Below are positions 17,069 to 27,105 of a stretch of 64,000 bases of DNA, in pieces. Source of the DNA: Ancylobacter sonchi (GTDB lineage: Bacteria; Pseudomonadota; Alphaproteobacteria; Rhizobiales; Xanthobacteraceae). The stretch is taken from NCBI RefSeq assembly GCF_018390695.1, contig NZ_JAHBGF010000011.1:62001-126000 (forward strand), given 5' to 3'. Each line of letters begins with the position of its first letter. Position 1 is the first letter of the stretch. A program made the position numbers and the translations under genes. The notes under the pieces are model-generated. The model saw only the letters and a list, made by a program, of their open reading frames with translations, ran no database searches and had not been told where the DNA came from.

Positions 17069-17073
17069 GTCAA
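17045..17073 (-). promoter_or_regulatory. Promoter of the DUF2798-like gene
   Basis: On the minus strand TTGACA (17068-17073) and TTAATA (17045-17050) are separated by 17 bases. The -10 box is about 33 bases before the ATG at 17012. Operator site 2 fills the spacer and site 1 covers the region just downstream of the -10 box. Confidence 0.7.
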
Positions 17074-17142
17074 CGACCCATTCCCCCTCTACACTCCTCC
17101 GCCACACCCCGTCATGCCAGCTTCCCGCGAGATCATTGGCCG

Positions 17143-17847
17143 ATGAAGGACGCCTCCGCCGCCAAGAAGCGTGCCCGCAAGGCCGACCACTCCCCGGCCG
17201 CCGGGAGCCCGCCGGACACGTCGGCCAAGGCCGCAGCGGCGGCCGGGAGCGAGCCGCCACCGGACATCCCGTCACGCGTCTCCGCCGGGCCGCGCCGCAG
17301 CAAGGCGGCGTCCGAAGCCATTCTCGACGCCGCCGAGGCCCTGCTCGCCGAGCGCGGCTATGCCGGCTTTTCCATCGAGCGGGTGGCCAAGCGCGCCGGC
17401 GCCGGCAAGCCGACCATCTATCGCTGGTGGAGCAGCAAGGCGGCACTGCTGCTCGACGTCTACGCCCGGCAGAAGCTCGAACTCGCCGAGGATGCCAGCG
17501 GCACGCTGGAAGGCGACCTCACCGCGATGATCCGCACCATCTCGCGATTCTGGCGGGAAACCCCGGCCGGCGGCGCCTTCCGCTCCATCATCGCCGAGGC
17601 GCAGTCCGATCCGGCGGCGCTCGCCGCGCTACGCGACTTCCTCGCCGAGCGGCGGCACCATGTCGCACAGGTGCTCGAACGCGCCCACCGGCGCGGCGAA
17701 CTCGACCCGGCGGTCGATCTCGACACGACCGTCGACATCGTCGGCGGCTATGTCTGGGCGCGGCTGCTGACCGACCGCGTCGAGGACGATGTCGAGGCGA
17801 TCACCGTCGCCGTGCGCCAGATCGTCCACGGCATGCGCCGCCGCTGA
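17143..17847 (+). CDS. TetR/AcrR family transcriptional regulator with disordered N-terminus
   Basis: The 234-residue product has about 60 disordered, Ala/Lys/Pro-rich residues before the TetR helix-turn-helix ([32 protein letters not shown]). The IYRWW recognition helix and TetR_C_11-type C-terminal domain ([12 protein letters not shown]) place it in a known TetR subgroup. It is divergent from the small membrane protein gene, and the tandem operators between them lie about 75-115 bases upstream of this start. It probably represses that gene and may autoregulate. Confidence 0.93.
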   Translation: MKDASAAKKRARKADHSPAAGSPPDTSAKAAAAAGSEPPPDIPSRVSAGPRRSKAASEAILDAAEALLAERGYAGFSIERVAKRAGAGKPTIYRWWSSKAALLLDVYARQKLELAEDASGTLEGDLTAMIRTISRFWRETPAGGAFRSIIAEAQSDPAALAALRDFLAERRHHVAQVLERAHRRGELDPAVDLDTTVDIVGGYVWARLLTDRVEDDVEAITVAVRQIVHGMRRR

Positions 17848-17872
17848 GTTCGCCTGCCCGGCGCCGCCCCGA

Positions 17873-17907
17873 CGAAAAAGGCCGCCCGGCGGACGCCGGA
17901 CGGCCTC
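17873..17907 (-). terminator. Intrinsic terminator of the parvulin gene
   Basis: Arms GGCCGCCCGGC and GCCGGACGGCC (one mismatch) form an 11-position stem. On the minus strand it is followed by five T (the A-run at 17875-17879). It lies about 55 bases after the stop at 17961 and also between convergent genes. Confidence 0.8.
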
Positions 17908-17960
17908 TTCCTCAACGGTTCCCGAACAGCGGCAGGGCCAGCGACCCCGCCGCCAGTTCG

Positions 17961-18962
17961 TCACTGCGCCGGCTTGGGCGCATCGGCCGGCGGGTTGACG
18001 AGATCGGCAGGCTTGGGCGCCGCGGCGGTCTTCTCCACCTTGGCGGCGTCGCGGGTCTTCTGCACCGCGTCGGCCTGCGCCTTCTGCACCAGATACTGCT
18101 CGATCTGCGGCTTCACCTCGTCGAAGGTCGGCAGCGGCTTCTGGCGCTTCTCCTCCACCTTGATGACGTGCCAGCCGAACTGGGTCTTCACCGGATCGGA
18201 AATCTCGCCGGGCTTCATGGTGAAGGCCTTCTCGGCGAATTCCGGCACCATCTGGTCCTTGGTGAAGAAGCCGAGATCGCCGCCGTCCTGCTTGCCCGAG
18301 GGATCCTCGGTCAGCTCGCTGGCGAGCTTGGCGAAGTCCTCGCCCTTCTTCAACCGGGCCTCGACGTCCTTGGCCTTCTTCTCGGCTGCCTCGGAAGCCG
18401 CCTTGTCGTTCGGGTCGGCGCGGAACAGGATGTGGCGCGCATGCACCTCCTCTTCCGGCTTCTGCTGCTTCAGCGCCTCTTCATAGGTCTGCTTCAGCGC
18501 CGCATCGGTCACCGCGGCCTTCGCCGCCTGCTCCAGCGCCGCCTGCATCAGCACCCGCTTCTTGATGAAATCGAGCTGGCGCTTGAAGTCCGCGGTCTGG
18601 TCGAGCTTCTGCGCCTCGGCGGCCTGCGCCATGGCGGTGAGGTCGATCAGGAAGCCCAGCACATATTCGTCGCGGGCCGGGCCCTGGATCTGCGGCGGCA
18701 GGTTCGGGCCGAGCTCGGCGGCCGCAGCGTTGACGTCGGCGCGGGTGATCGGCGTGCCGTTGACGGTGGCGAGCACGGTGTCGTCGGGCTGCGCGGGCGT
18801 CGCCGGGGCCGCTTGAGCCGGGGCCGCGGGCGCGGTCTGCGCCTGCGCAGGGGCGCCCGGCAGCAGGAGCGCGGCGCCGAGGATCAGGGCGAGCGCACCG
18901 GCGCCCATCAGGGCGCGCGCGCGGATCGGCGCCTTGGCGGCGTGCGGACGGGTGGGGGTCAT
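17961..18962 (-). CDS. Parvulin-type peptidyl-prolyl isomerase, exported
   Basis: The 333-residue product has an Arg-rich n-region and a signal peptide cleaved at about residue 41 (PAQA-Q). A SurA_N-like helical chaperone region (VNGTPITRADV to about residue 150) is followed by a parvulin domain starting HARHILFRADPNDKAASEAAEKKA and containing GGDLGFFTKDQMVPEFAEKAF and TQFGWHVIKVEEKR. It should fold outer-membrane or periplasmic proteins. ATG at 18962 has GAGGAA upstream. It is divergent from secA, so two secretion-related genes sit side by side. Confidence 0.94.
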   Translation of the reverse strand: MTPTRPHAAKAPIRARALMGAGALALILGAALLLPGAPAQAQTAPAAPAQAAPATPAQPDDTVLATVNGTPITRADVNAAAAELGPNLPPQIQGPARDEYVLGFLIDLTAMAQAAEAQKLDQTADFKRQLDFIKKRVLMQAALEQAAKAAVTDAALKQTYEEALKQQKPEEEVHARHILFRADPNDKAASEAAEKKAKDVEARLKKGEDFAKLASELTEDPSGKQDGGDLGFFTKDQMVPEFAEKAFTMKPGEISDPVKTQFGWHVIKVEEKRQKPLPTFDEVKPQIEQYLVQKAQADAVQKTRDAAKVEKTAAAPKPADLVNPPADAPKPAQ

Positions 18963-19339
18963 GGAAAGCGTTCCTCGCAGGTTTGCGGTTGTCCGCGATA
19001 CGGGCGGGCGAAAGCTGGCCCGGAACGGGGTCGGTTGCAAGCGCCCCCCTTCGCCGAACCGGCATGAAAAAGGGCCTCGCGCCTGCGATTGACAACCCCC
19101 AAACCCGTTCATAAGTGTGGCACGCACCGCGAAGCCTTTCGGTCGCTCGCGTCTTTGTGACGCTGACGACCATTCGCGATGCGCGCCGGCCTCGCTCGAA
19201 AGACCCATTTCGGCCGTAAAAGGGGTTTCGGTGAACCGGCAGATGCTCCCGGCCGGCGGGAGCCTGCATTACACGGGGCCGGCGGCCCGTCACCGCCGCG
19301 CTCCGTTCTCCGACTTGGCGGGAACGGATTGGAAGCCTC
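18963..19339. other. Divergent region between the parvulin gene and secA
   Basis: These 377 bases hold the promoters of both genes. A candidate secA promoter is listed separately. No SecM-like arrest peptide or other credible small frame was found. Confidence 0.5.
19089..19117 (+). promoter_or_regulatory. Candidate secA promoter
   Basis: TTGACA (19089-19094) and TAAGTG (19112-19117) are 17 bases apart. The -35 box is perfect and the -10 box is weak. Transcription would give a leader of roughly 215 bases before the secA ATG. Confidence 0.5.
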
Positions 19340-22123
19340 ATGTTCGGCGCTCTCGCGCGAAAGCTCTTCGGATCGGCCAATGACCGCCGCGTGCGCGGCT
19401 ACCAGCCGAAAGTCGCCGCCATCAACGCGCTCGAACCGGAGCTGCTGAAGCTGACCGACGAGGAATTGCGCGCCCGCACCGTGCAATTCCGGGAGCAATT
19501 GGCCAATGGCGCCAGCCTCGACGATCTGCTCGTCCCGGCTTTCGCCACCGCGCGCGAGGCGGCCCGGCGCGCCCTCGGCCAGCGGCATTTCGACGTCCAG
19601 CTCATCGGCGGCATGGTGCTGCACGAGCGCGGCATCGCCGAGATGCGCACCGGCGAGGGCAAGACGCTGGTCGCCACTGCCCCGGTCTATCTCAACGCGC
19701 TGGCCGGCAAGGGCGTCCACGTCGTCACCGTCAACGACTACCTCGCCCGCCGCGACGCCGAGTGGATGAGCCGCGTCTACGGCTTCCTCGGGCTGACCAC
19801 CGGCATCATCGTCCACGGCATGGACGACAATGAGCGCCGCGAGGCCTATGCCTGCGACGTCACCTACGCCACCAATAACGAGCTCGGCTTCGACTATCTG
19901 CGCGACAACATGAAGTACGACCTCGCGCAGATGGTCCAGCGCCCGCATTATTACGCCGTGGTCGACGAGGTCGATTCGATCCTGGTCGACGAGGCGCGCA
20001 CGCCGCTGATCATCTCCGGCCCGCTCGACGACCGTTCGGACTTCTACAACACCATCGACACCTATATCCCCAAGCTGTCGAAGGAGGACTACACGGTCGA
20101 CGAGAAGCAGCGCTCGGTGGCCATGACCGAAGAGGGCATGGAGAAGATCGAGACCCTCCTGCGCGACGCCGGCCTGCTCAAGGGCGACAATCTCTACGAC
20201 GTCGAGAACGTCTCGGTCGTGCACCACGTCAACCAGGCCCTGCGCGCCCACACGCTGTTCCAGCGCGACAAGGACTACATCGTCCGCAATGACGAGGTGG
20301 TCATCATCGACGAGTTCACCGGCCGCATGATGCCGGGCCGCCGCTATTCGGAAGGCCTCCACCAGGCGTTGGAAGCCAAGGAGCGCGTGCAGGTCCAGCC
20401 GGAAAATCAGACGCTGGCCTCCATCACCTTCCAGAACTATTTCCGCATGTACGAGAAGCTGGCTGGCATGACCGGCACGGCGAACACCGAAGCGGCGGAA
20501 TTCCAGGACATCTACAATCTCGAGGTCGTCGAGATCCCGACCAACCTGCCGGTCAAGCGCGTCGACGACGACGACGAGGTCTACCGGACCGCGACCGAGA
20601 AATACAACGCCATCATCGAGCTGATCGCCGACTGCAAGACGCGCGGCCAGCCGGTGCTGGTCGGCACCACCTCGATCGAGAAGTCCGAGCTTTTGGCCGA
20701 GCTGCTCAAGCAGCGCGGCTTCAAGCAGAAGGACTTCAGCGACCCGGACGCCTTCCGCCCGCTCTATGACGGCGACCAGGGCAAGGCCGACGACAAGGTG
20801 TTCGCGGTGCTGAACGCCCGCCACCACCAGCAGGAATCCTACATCGTCGCCCAGGCCGGCGTGCCCGGCGCCATCACCATCGCCACCAACATGGCCGGCC
20901 GCGGCACCGACATCCAGCTCGGCGGCAATGCGGAGATGCGCATCTCCCACGAACTCGCCGACCTGCCGGAAGGCGAGCAGCGCGGCGCCGCCGAGCAGTC
21001 CATCCGCGACGAGATCGCCCGGCTGAAGAAGAAGGCGCTGGAAGCCGGCGGCCTGTACGTCATCGGCACCGAGCGCCACGAGAGCCGGCGCATCGACAAC
21101 CAGCTGCGCGGCCGCTCCGGCCGCCAGGGCGACCCCGGCCACTCGCATTTCTTCCTGTCGCTGGAAGACGACCTGATGCGCATCTTCGGGTCAGACCGGC
21201 TCGACGGCATGCTGCAGAAGCTCGGCCTCAAGGAGGGCGAGGCCATCGTCCATCCCTGGATCAACCGGGCGCTGGAGAAGGCGCAGCAGAAGGTCGAGGC
21301 GCGCAACTACGACATCCGCAAGAACCTGCTGAAATACGACGACGTGATGAACGACCAGCGCAAGGTGGTGTTCGAGCAGCGCGTCGAGCTGATGCAGGAC
21401 GAGGACGTCGCCGAGACCGTGGTCGAGATGCGCCACGGCGTCATCGAGGACATCGTCACCAAATACGTGCCACCCACCGCCTATCCCGAGCAATGGGACA
21501 CGGCCGGCCTGCAGGAGCAGCTGGGCAACGTGCTCGGCCTCGATTTGCCGGTGGTCGACTGGGGCCATGAGGAAGGCATCGCCGACGAGGAGCTGCGCCA
21601 CCGCATCCAGCAGCGCGCCGACGAGGCGATGGCGGCGAAGGCGGCCAAATACGGCCCCGAGATCATGCGCTATGTCGAGAAGTCGATCCTCTTGCAGACG
21701 CTCGACCATCTCTGGCGCGAGCATCTCGTCACCCTCGACCATCTGCGTCAGGTGATCGGCCTGCGCGGCTATGCCCAGCGCGACCCGCTCAACGAGTACA
21801 AGTCCGAGGCCTTCCAGCTGTTCGAGGCGATGCTGTCCAACCTGCGCGAGGCGGTCACCGCCCAGCTGATGCGGGTGGAGATCATGACCCAGCAGCCGCC
21901 GGAAGAGCCGCCGATGATGAGCGCGCACCACATCGACGCCGCAACCGGTGAGGACGAGTTCGCCCAGCTGGCCGGCGAGAGCTTCGACGCGGCGACCCTC
22001 GCCCCGGCGGAGCCGGCGCGCGACCCCAGCGATCCGGCGAGCTGGGGCCGGGTTGGCCGCAACGAGACCTGCCCCTGCGGTTCGGGGCTGAAGTACAAGC
22101 ACTGCCACGGCCGCTTTGCATGA
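19340..22123 (+). CDS. secA: Preprotein translocase ATPase SecA
   Basis: SecA drives protein export through SecYEG. The 927-residue product has Walker A ([11 protein letters not shown], about residue 101), the [14 protein letters not shown]alker B region, the preprotein-binding domain, the second nucleotide-binding domain ([35 protein letters not shown]) and a C-terminal zinc motif for SecB and phospholipid contact (C911, C913, C922, H923). Length is normal. ATG at 19340. The stop overlaps the start of an NTF2-like gene (ATGA). Confidence 0.98.
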   Translation: MFGALARKLFGSANDRRVRGYQPKVAAINALEPELLKLTDEELRARTVQFREQLANGASLDDLLVPAFATAREAARRALGQRHFDVQLIGGMVLHERGIAEMRTGEGKTLVATAPVYLNALAGKGVHVVTVNDYLARRDAEWMSRVYGFLGLTTGIIVHGMDDNERREAYACDVTYATNNELGFDYLRDNMKYDLAQMVQRPHYYAVVDEVDSILVDEARTPLIISGPLDDRSDFYNTIDTYIPKLSKEDYTVDEKQRSVAMTEEGMEKIETLLRDAGLLKGDNLYDVENVSVVHHVNQALRAHTLFQRDKDYIVRNDEVVIIDEFTGRMMPGRRYSEGLHQALEAKERVQVQPENQTLASITFQNYFRMYEKLAGMTGTANTEAAEFQDIYNLEVVEIPTNLPVKRVDDDDEVYRTATEKYNAIIELIADCKTRGQPVLVGTTSIEKSELLAELLKQRGFKQKDFSDPDAFRPLYDGDQGKADDKVFAVLNARHHQQESYIVAQAGVPGAITIATNMAGRGTDIQLGGNAEMRISHELADLPEGEQRGAAEQSIRDEIARLKKKALEAGGLYVIGTERHESRRIDNQLRGRSGRQGDPGHSHFFLSLEDDLMRIFGSDRLDGMLQKLGLKEGEAIVHPWINRALEKAQQKVEARNYDIRKNLLKYDDVMNDQRKVVFEQRVELMQDEDVAETVVEMRHGVIEDIVTKYVPPTAYPEQWDTAGLQEQLGNVLGLDLPVVDWGHEEGIADEELRHRIQQRADEAMAAKAAKYGPEIMRYVEKSILLQTLDHLWREHLVTLDHLRQVIGLRGYAQRDPLNEYKSEAFQLFEAMLSNLREAVTAQLMRVEIMTQQPPEEPPMMSAHHIDAATGEDEFAQLAGESFDAATLAPAEPARDPSDPASWGRVGRNETCPCGSGLKYKHCHGRFA

Positions 22124-22500
22124 GCGAGGCGGCGGCCGTCGAGGAGATCGCAGCGGCGGAGGAACATCTCCGCCGCGCGGCGCTCGCCGGTGATGTCGCC
22201 GCGCTCGACGCCCTGCTGGCCGACGACCTCGTGTTCGTGAACTTCGCCGGCCACGTGCTGGACAAGCAGGACGACCTCGATCTGCACCGCTCCGGCGCGC
22301 TCAAGCTGAGCCGGACCGACTTTTCCGAGCTCAGCATCCGCTTCCTCGACGCCCATACGGCCCACACGGTGCTGCGCGTCGACGCCGAGGGCGTCGCCGG
22401 CGGCGTGCCCTTCGCGGCGGCGCTGCGGTTCAGCCGCGTGTGGCGACGCGGCACGCCGGGCTGGCAGGTGGTCGCGATCCACAGCTGCGCCATCGCCTGA
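22120..22500 (+). CDS. NTF2-like (DUF4440-type) small protein
   Basis: The 126-residue product fits the cone-shaped NTF2-like fold: an N-terminal helix pair with [41 protein letters not shown] and a C-terminal sheet ending [12 protein letters not shown]. Such proteins are often small-molecule binding or of unknown function. It starts within the secA stop codon and is therefore translationally coupled to secA, although no secretion role is known. Confidence 0.85.
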   Translation: MSEAAAVEEIAAAEEHLRRAALAGDVAALDALLADDLVFVNFAGHVLDKQDDLDLHRSGALKLSRTDFSELSIRFLDAHTAHTVLRVDAEGVAGGVPFAAALRFSRVWRRGTPGWQVVAIHSCAIA

Positions 22501-22691
22501 GAGCGGACGCCCTACCCGGCACTGGTCCCAAGCCCTTCCGGCCGGATGGATCGGCTCATCAGGCGACGGCCCCTCCCCCATCCCGTCGCCGCCGCTCGCT
22601 GAACGGCGAAAGGAGGCTGGATACGGAGACCGGCAGCTTCCCCGCCACATCGCGCGGGCGGAGGATTTTCAGCACCGCCTCGCTTGCAGCC

Positions 22692-22747
22692 ACCAACAAG
22701 AAAAAAGGCGCCCGGCCGGTTTCGGCGGCGCCTTTTTTCCTGTTGGT
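22692..22747. terminator. Strong bidirectional terminator
   Basis: Inverted arms (A6 GGCGCC and GGCGCC T6) extend outward into ACCAACA and TGTTGGT, with a GC-rich loop. Poly-A on one side and poly-T on the other serve both strands. It lies between the NTF2-like gene (plus) and the L,D-transpeptidase gene (minus), just 14 bases past the stop of the latter. Confidence 0.92.
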
Positions 22748-22760
22748 TATCGAAAGATCG

Positions 22761-24461
22761 CTACTGGATCGCCGAGGACGAGGAGAAAGTCCCGGTCGAC
22801 AGGATCGACGCCCCCGGAAGCGGGCTGCCGGACGACACCGTGCCCTGCGCCGGCGCAACGGCAGCGAGCGGAGCCGGCGTACTCACCAAGGCATTCGGCG
22901 CAGCCGGCGGAACCGTCCGGTTCGCATGGGTCTGCGACGCGGCGGCCGGAGCGGCGGCGCGCGGCGCCGGGGGGCGCGCGGGCGGCACCGGCACGTCGGC
23001 CGGGGCGGCGGTGGGTGTGCCGGCGGGTGTGGCGGGCACGGGGGCCGGCTCGGCGCTCTTGCCGGTCAGCCAATTGCCGATGGCGGCAAAGCCGGAGGAC
23101 GAGGACGACGGCGCGGCAGCGGGCGCCACCGGCTCGGCGGGTACCTCGCTGCGGCCAAGCAGCCGGTTGACGCTGGCGAGCAGCCCGCCGGACGACTCTC
23201 CGCTCGCCGGAGCGGCGGGCGCGGGCACGACGGTCGGGTCGAGCGAAGCTACCTGCGCGGTCGGCGCCGGAGCGGGACGCCCGAACAGCGACGTCTCGCC
23301 GGCGGCGGCGGCCAGCTGCGGCGCGACGGCGGCCGGGGCATCGGCGGGACGGGCCAGCGGCAGCGGAACATCGGCGGCGGTCGGGACCTGGGTGGCGGTG
23401 GCGAGCGCGATGCTCTCGGCCGGCGCCGGCTCGTTGGTGTCGACGCCGTAATCCGAGCCCGGCGGCTTCACCACCGGCGGCAGCGAACCCGGCGCCTTGG
23501 CCTGCGGGTTGGCCAGCTTGGCGAGGAACACCTGATTCATGCCGCCGTCCTTGCCGGTCTTCACCGGCGCGGCAGGCATGGAGGCGGAGGCGATGCGCTG
23601 CTGATCGGTGGCCTTGCGCGCGGCGATCGCCTCGCCGAGCCCGCCCGGCTGGGTGAATTCCGGGCACGGCGCATTGGGATCGAAGCGGGCGTTCGGGTCC
23701 GCCGGCGTGGCGTTGAACACGTAGCGCCGGCCGCAGACGTCGACCTTGGGCAGCTGCCTGGTCACCTCGAAGGTGTCACTACCTTCCTTAAGCATGCGCC
23801 AGAAGGCGAGGTTCGGGTTGTTGCGGTGGCGGGCGAGGTTGTCGGCCGTCATGTGGAACGGATAGGCCTGCACCTGGAAGGCGCGCTGTCCGCCCTGGAA
23901 GCTCTCGCGGCCGAGCGCGAAGATCTCCTGGATCTGCTCGTCCGTCATGGCGTAGCAGCCGGCCGAGGAGCAGTCGCCGTGCACCATCAGATGCGCGCCG
24001 GTGCGACCCCAGGAGCGATCATAGGCGTTGGGAAAGCCGAGATTGAACGACAGATAGTAGCTGGAGTTCGGGTTCATCTGGCCCGGGGTGATGGTGTAGA
24101 AGCCTTCCGGCGCCTGCCGGTCGCCTTCCTTCACCTTGGGGCCGAGCTCGCCGGACCAGCGGCAGATCGGATAGGTCTTCAAAAGCGCATAGTCGCCCGA
24201 GGTGGTTTCCTTCCACACTTCGAGCTCGGATTCTTCCTTGAAGATGCGCACGACGATGGGGCTGTCCTTCGTCATGCCCTTCTCGCTGATGAGGGCGAGC
24301 GTCTGCGGGCTCAGCGCCTTCATCGCCTTGGCGTTGACGGAGGGACCGCCGTCGCCGGTGCAGCCGGCAAGAGCCAGCGCCGCCGCGCCCGCGAGCAGGA
24401 GCGCCCTGAAGCGCGCACCCGCCGAAAAAAATGCGGGCCGTGAAGAAGCCGATGGGCTCAA
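22761..24461 (-). CDS. L,D-transpeptidase-fold (YafK/DpaA-like) lipoprotein with long disordered tail
   Basis: The 566-residue product carries a lipoprotein signal (LALAGC, Cys about residue 34), then a YkuD-type catalytic domain of about 200 residues. Its active-site motif is HGDCSSAGCYAMTDEQ, with the nucleophilic Cys in AGC and the catalytic His. This variant resembles E. coli YafK/DpaA, which cleaves the Lpp-peptidoglycan bond, so it may form or cut peptidoglycan links. Some 280 C-terminal residues are Ala/Pro/Ser/Val-rich and disordered. The start is uncertain: TTG at 24461 has GGGGAG upstream; frames from 24503 or 24506 are also open. Confidence 0.88.
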   Translation of the reverse strand: MSPSASSRPAFFSAGARFRALLLAGAAALALAGCTGDGGPSVNAKAMKALSPQTLALISEKGMTKDSPIVVRIFKEESELEVWKETTSGDYALLKTYPICRWSGELGPKVKEGDRQAPEGFYTITPGQMNPNSSYYLSFNLGFPNAYDRSWGRTGAHLMVHGDCSSAGCYAMTDEQIQEIFALGRESFQGGQRAFQVQAYPFHMTADNLARHRNNPNLAFWRMLKEGSDTFEVTRQLPKVDVCGRRYVFNATPADPNARFDPNAPCPEFTQPGGLGEAIAARKATDQQRIASASMPAAPVKTGKDGGMNQVFLAKLANPQAKAPGSLPPVVKPPGSDYGVDTNEPAPAESIALATATQVPTAADVPLPLARPADAPAAVAPQLAAAAGETSLFGRPAPAPTAQVASLDPTVVPAPAAPASGESSGGLLASVNRLLGRSEVPAEPVAPAAAPSSSSSGFAAIGNWLTGKSAEPAPVPATPAGTPTAAPADVPVPPARPPAPRAAAPAAASQTHANRTVPPAAPNALVSTPAPLAAVAPAQGTVSSGSPLPGASILSTGTFSSSSAIQ

Positions 24462-24600
24462 CGCGAAACTCCCCGTCAATCCCGGTCCGTCATTCCCGGT
24501 CACCAAGACGCGACAGCCTAGAGGGTTATCCTTGCCAGACCGTTACCGCAAGAGTCGGGCCCCGTCGGCCCACCCCTCGGCCCGCCGGACGCCGCCATCG

Positions 24601-25554
24601 CTAGAGGCTGCGGCCGATGGCAAGGAACTTCTCGCGCCGCGCCTTGCGCAGCGCCGCCGGCTCCAGGCCGTCGAGCTCGTGCAGCGCTGATTCGATGGCA
24701 TCGCCCGCCGCATTCATCGCCTTGGCGGGCGCGCGATGCGCGCCGCCGGCCGGCTCGGGGATGATGCTGTCGACGATGTGGAATTTCTGCAGGTCCTGGG
24801 CGGTGATCTTCATGTTGGTCGCCGCGTCCTGCGCCTTGGCGGTGTCGCGCCACAGGATCGAGGCGGCGCCCTCCGGCGAGATCACGCTGTAGATGGCGTG
24901 CTCCAGCATCAACACCTTGTTGGTGGTGGCGATGGCGATGGCGCCGCCCGAGCCGCCCTCGCCGATGATCACCGCCACGCTGGGCACGCCGAGCGCCAGG
25001 CAGGCATCGGTGGAACGGGCGATCGCCTCGGCCTGGCCGCGCTCCTCGGCATCGAGGCCGGGAAAGGCGCCGGCGGTGTCGACCAGCGAGATCAGCGGCA
25101 GCTGGAAGCGGTCGGCCATCTCCATCAGGCGCACCGCCTTGCGGTAGCCTTCCGGGCGCGCCATGCCGAAATTGTGCTTGATGCGGGTCTCGGTGGTGGA
25201 GCCCTTCTCGTGGCCCATCAGCATCACCGCCCGGCCGCGGAAGCGCGCCGGCCCGCCGATGATCGCCTCGTCCTCGCCGAACAGCCGGTCGCCGGCCAGC
25301 GGGGTGAACTCCTCGAACAGATGCCCGGCATAGTCGAGGAAATGCGGGCGCAGCGGATGCCGCGCCACCGAGGTCTTCTGCCAGGGCGACAGGTTGGCGT
25401 AGAGCTGGGTCAGCGCCTCGTTGGCCTTGGTCTCCAGCCGCGCGATGTCGTCGCCGATGGCGACCGCGTCGCCCTGCGCGGACATGGCGCGCAATTCCTC
25501 CAGCTTGGCCTCGAGCTCGGCCACGGGCTTTTCAAAATCGAGGTAACTGCGCAT
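24601..25554 (-). CDS. accA: Acetyl-CoA carboxylase carboxyltransferase subunit alpha
   Basis: AccA with AccD transfers the carboxyl group from biotin to acetyl-CoA, the first step of fatty acid synthesis. The 317-residue product begins RSYLDFEKPVAELEAKLEELR and contains HEKGSTTETRIKHNFGMARPEGYRKA, VDTAGAFPGLDAEERGQ, and GEGGSGGAIAI, all conserved. Length is normal. ATG at 25554. It follows xerD with about 190 bases between, in the xerD-accA order seen across Rhizobiales. Confidence 0.98.
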   Translation of the reverse strand: MRSYLDFEKPVAELEAKLEELRAMSAQGDAVAIGDDIARLETKANEALTQLYANLSPWQKTSVARHPLRPHFLDYAGHLFEEFTPLAGDRLFGEDEAIIGGPARFRGRAVMLMGHEKGSTTETRIKHNFGMARPEGYRKAVRLMEMADRFQLPLISLVDTAGAFPGLDAEERGQAEAIARSTDACLALGVPSVAVIIGEGGSGGAIAIATTNKVLMLEHAIYSVISPEGAASILWRDTAKAQDAATNMKITAQDLQKFHIVDSIIPEPAGGAHRAPAKAMNAAGDAIESALHELDGLEPAALRKARREKFLAIGRSL

Positions 25555-25745
25555 CGCTGTTCGGCAAGTCCGGCTGTGAGGAAGGAGAACCGCCCGGTCG
25601 GACGGCCCGCAATTGCGCGCGGAAGCTGCCCCGAGAGGGTGGCGACGTCAAGGCAAGGCCGCGTGTGCGGGCACGCAAAGCCCTCCATCCCGGCTTTTCC
25701 GCGTCATTCCGCCCCGCCGAAGGGGGCGTTCGCGCTCCGGTGGCG

Positions 25746-26756
25746 TTACTCGGTGTCCTCGTCGGCGAGCGGGTGCAGGTCGCGCACCAGGCTCTTCAGC
25801 CGCTCGTCGAGCACATGGGTGTAGATCTGCGTGGTCGAGATGTCGGAATGGCCGAGCAGGGTCTGCACCATCCGCAGCTCGGCGCCATGGGCGAGCAGAT
25901 GGCTGGCGAAGGCGTGGCGCAACACGTGCGGCGAGAGCTTTGCGGCGTCGATGCCGGCCGCCGCCGCCAGATCCTTCAAATCGAGCGCCACCTGCTGGCG
26001 GGTGACGTGACCGCTGGCGGCGGAAGACGGAAACAGCCAGCGCCCCTCCTCCTTGGCCCCGGCCTCGAGCTTCCCAGCGCCCTTGTCCCCGGCAGCCTTC
26101 TCGCGTGCAGCCTTCTCGCGTGTCGCCCGCGCGGCGGCGAGCGCGGTGCGATAGGCCGCCATGGCGACCCGCGCGGGCTCGCCGAGCGGCACCAGCCGCT
26201 CCTTGTTGCCCTTGCCGCGCACGATGATGGCGTCGCCCTTGGCCCGCGCCGCCGCCGCCGGCAGCGCCGCCAGCTCGGAGACACGCAGCCCGGTGGCGTA
26301 GAGCAGCTCGACGAAGCAGGCGACCCGCGCTCGCCGCGCACCTTCCGCCGGTGTAGCGGCCGGCGCCTGCGCCCGCTCATGGGCGGTGTCGATCAGCCGC
26401 GTCACCTCGGCGAGGCTCAGCACCTTGGGCAATGGCCGGCCGCGCTTGGGGCCTTCCAGCACCGCGGCGGGATCGTCGCCGCGATAGCCCTCGACATAGA
26501 GGAAGCGGTGGAACTGCCTGAGCGCGGAGAGCCGCCGCGCCACGGTGGCGCCCTTCAGCCCGCGCCGGGTCAGCTCGGCGAGATAGGCGCGAATATCCGG
26601 CGTGGCGCAGGCCGCCGCCTTGTCCTGCCCGCCGAGGAATTCGGCATAGTCGTCGAGATCGCGCTGGTAGGCGGCGAGCGTGTTGGCGCTGGCGCCGCGT
26701 TCGGCGGCGAGCATGTCGAGGAAAAGCGCGACCGGACGGCCCATCGGCATACCCAT
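25746..26756 (-). CDS. xerD: Site-specific tyrosine recombinase XerD
   Basis: XerD with XerC resolves chromosome dimers at dif. The 336-residue product has the core-binding N-domain and the catalytic set: R158 (ATGLRVSEL), K in [10 protein letters not shown] (about 182-185), H277 and R280 ([14 protein letters not shown]), H303 ([11 protein letters not shown]) and nucleophile Y312 (IYTHV). An extra Lys/Ala/Glu-rich insertion of about 27 residues (212-238) sits between the beta-strand lysine and HxxR; part is a duplicated REKAA unit. ATG at 26756, with in-frame ATG at 26750 possible. Confidence 0.95.
   Translation of the reverse strand: MGMPMGRPVALFLDMLAAERGASANTLAAYQRDLDDYAEFLGGQDKAAACATPDIRAYLAELTRRGLKGATVARRLSALRQFHRFLYVEGYRGDDPAAVLEGPKRGRPLPKVLSLAEVTRLIDTAHERAQAPAATPAEGARRARVACFVELLYATGLRVSELAALPAAAARAKGDAIIVRGKGNKERLVPLGEPARVAMAAYRTALAAARATREKAAREKAAGDKGAGKLEAGAKEEGRWLFPSSAASGHVTRQQVALDLKDLAAAAGIDAAKLSPHVLRHAFASHLLAHGAELRMVQTLLGHSDISTTQIYTHVLDERLKSLVRDLHPLADEDTE
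26092..26121. repeat. 15-base tandem repeat inside xerD
   Basis: The unit GCAGCCTTCTCGCGT is present twice in perfect tandem. It is in frame and encodes two copies of REKAA in the low-complexity insertion of XerD, so loss or gain of a unit would change the protein by five residues without a frameshift. Confidence 0.9.
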
Positions 26757-26774
26757 CTGGCAACATGCGGCCGC

Positions 26775-26918
26775 CTATTTGGCGAAACGCTCCTGCGGCA
26801 CCGGCACGCTCATCTCGCGCTTCTGCGGCTCGACGAGATTGGCGAGCGACCACATGATCCCATAGGCGACGCCGCCGATCACGGCGAGCACCACGAGAAG
26901 ACGGATCAGGCTCGGCAT
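26775..26918 (-). CDS. Small membrane protein, 47 aa, upstream of xerD
   Basis: ATG at 26918 opens a 47-residue frame: a hydrophobic N-terminal helix (PSLIRLLVVLAVIGGVAYGIMW) followed by a short hydrophilic tail ending VPVPQERFAK. Codons show the local G/C third-position bias. Its position between divergent aroK and xerD, 18 bases before the xerD start, suggests an xerD operon member. The function is unknown and the gene is easily missed because of its size. Confidence 0.7.
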   Translation of the reverse strand: MPSLIRLLVVLAVIGGVAYGIMWSLANLVEPQKREMSVPVPQERFAK

Positions 26919-27105
26919 AGGCGGTCGCGCCTCCGGTCAGGCGAGCGAATCGGAACGGCGAATCGTCGGTCATGCTAGTGCGTTTCCGCCGCCGGACGAA
27001 AGCCCGCCGCGCAAGCCCTCGCGGCGTCGAGCCCGACCTCACGCTGCGCCGCGTGATTGCATCGCCCTGTGCCGGATGCTAGGTCGCGCGGCTGAGGAAA
27101 ACGGA

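Noticed and set aside
19109..21148. A 679-codon minus-strand frame opposite secA.
   Set aside because: It is antisense to an unambiguous secA gene.
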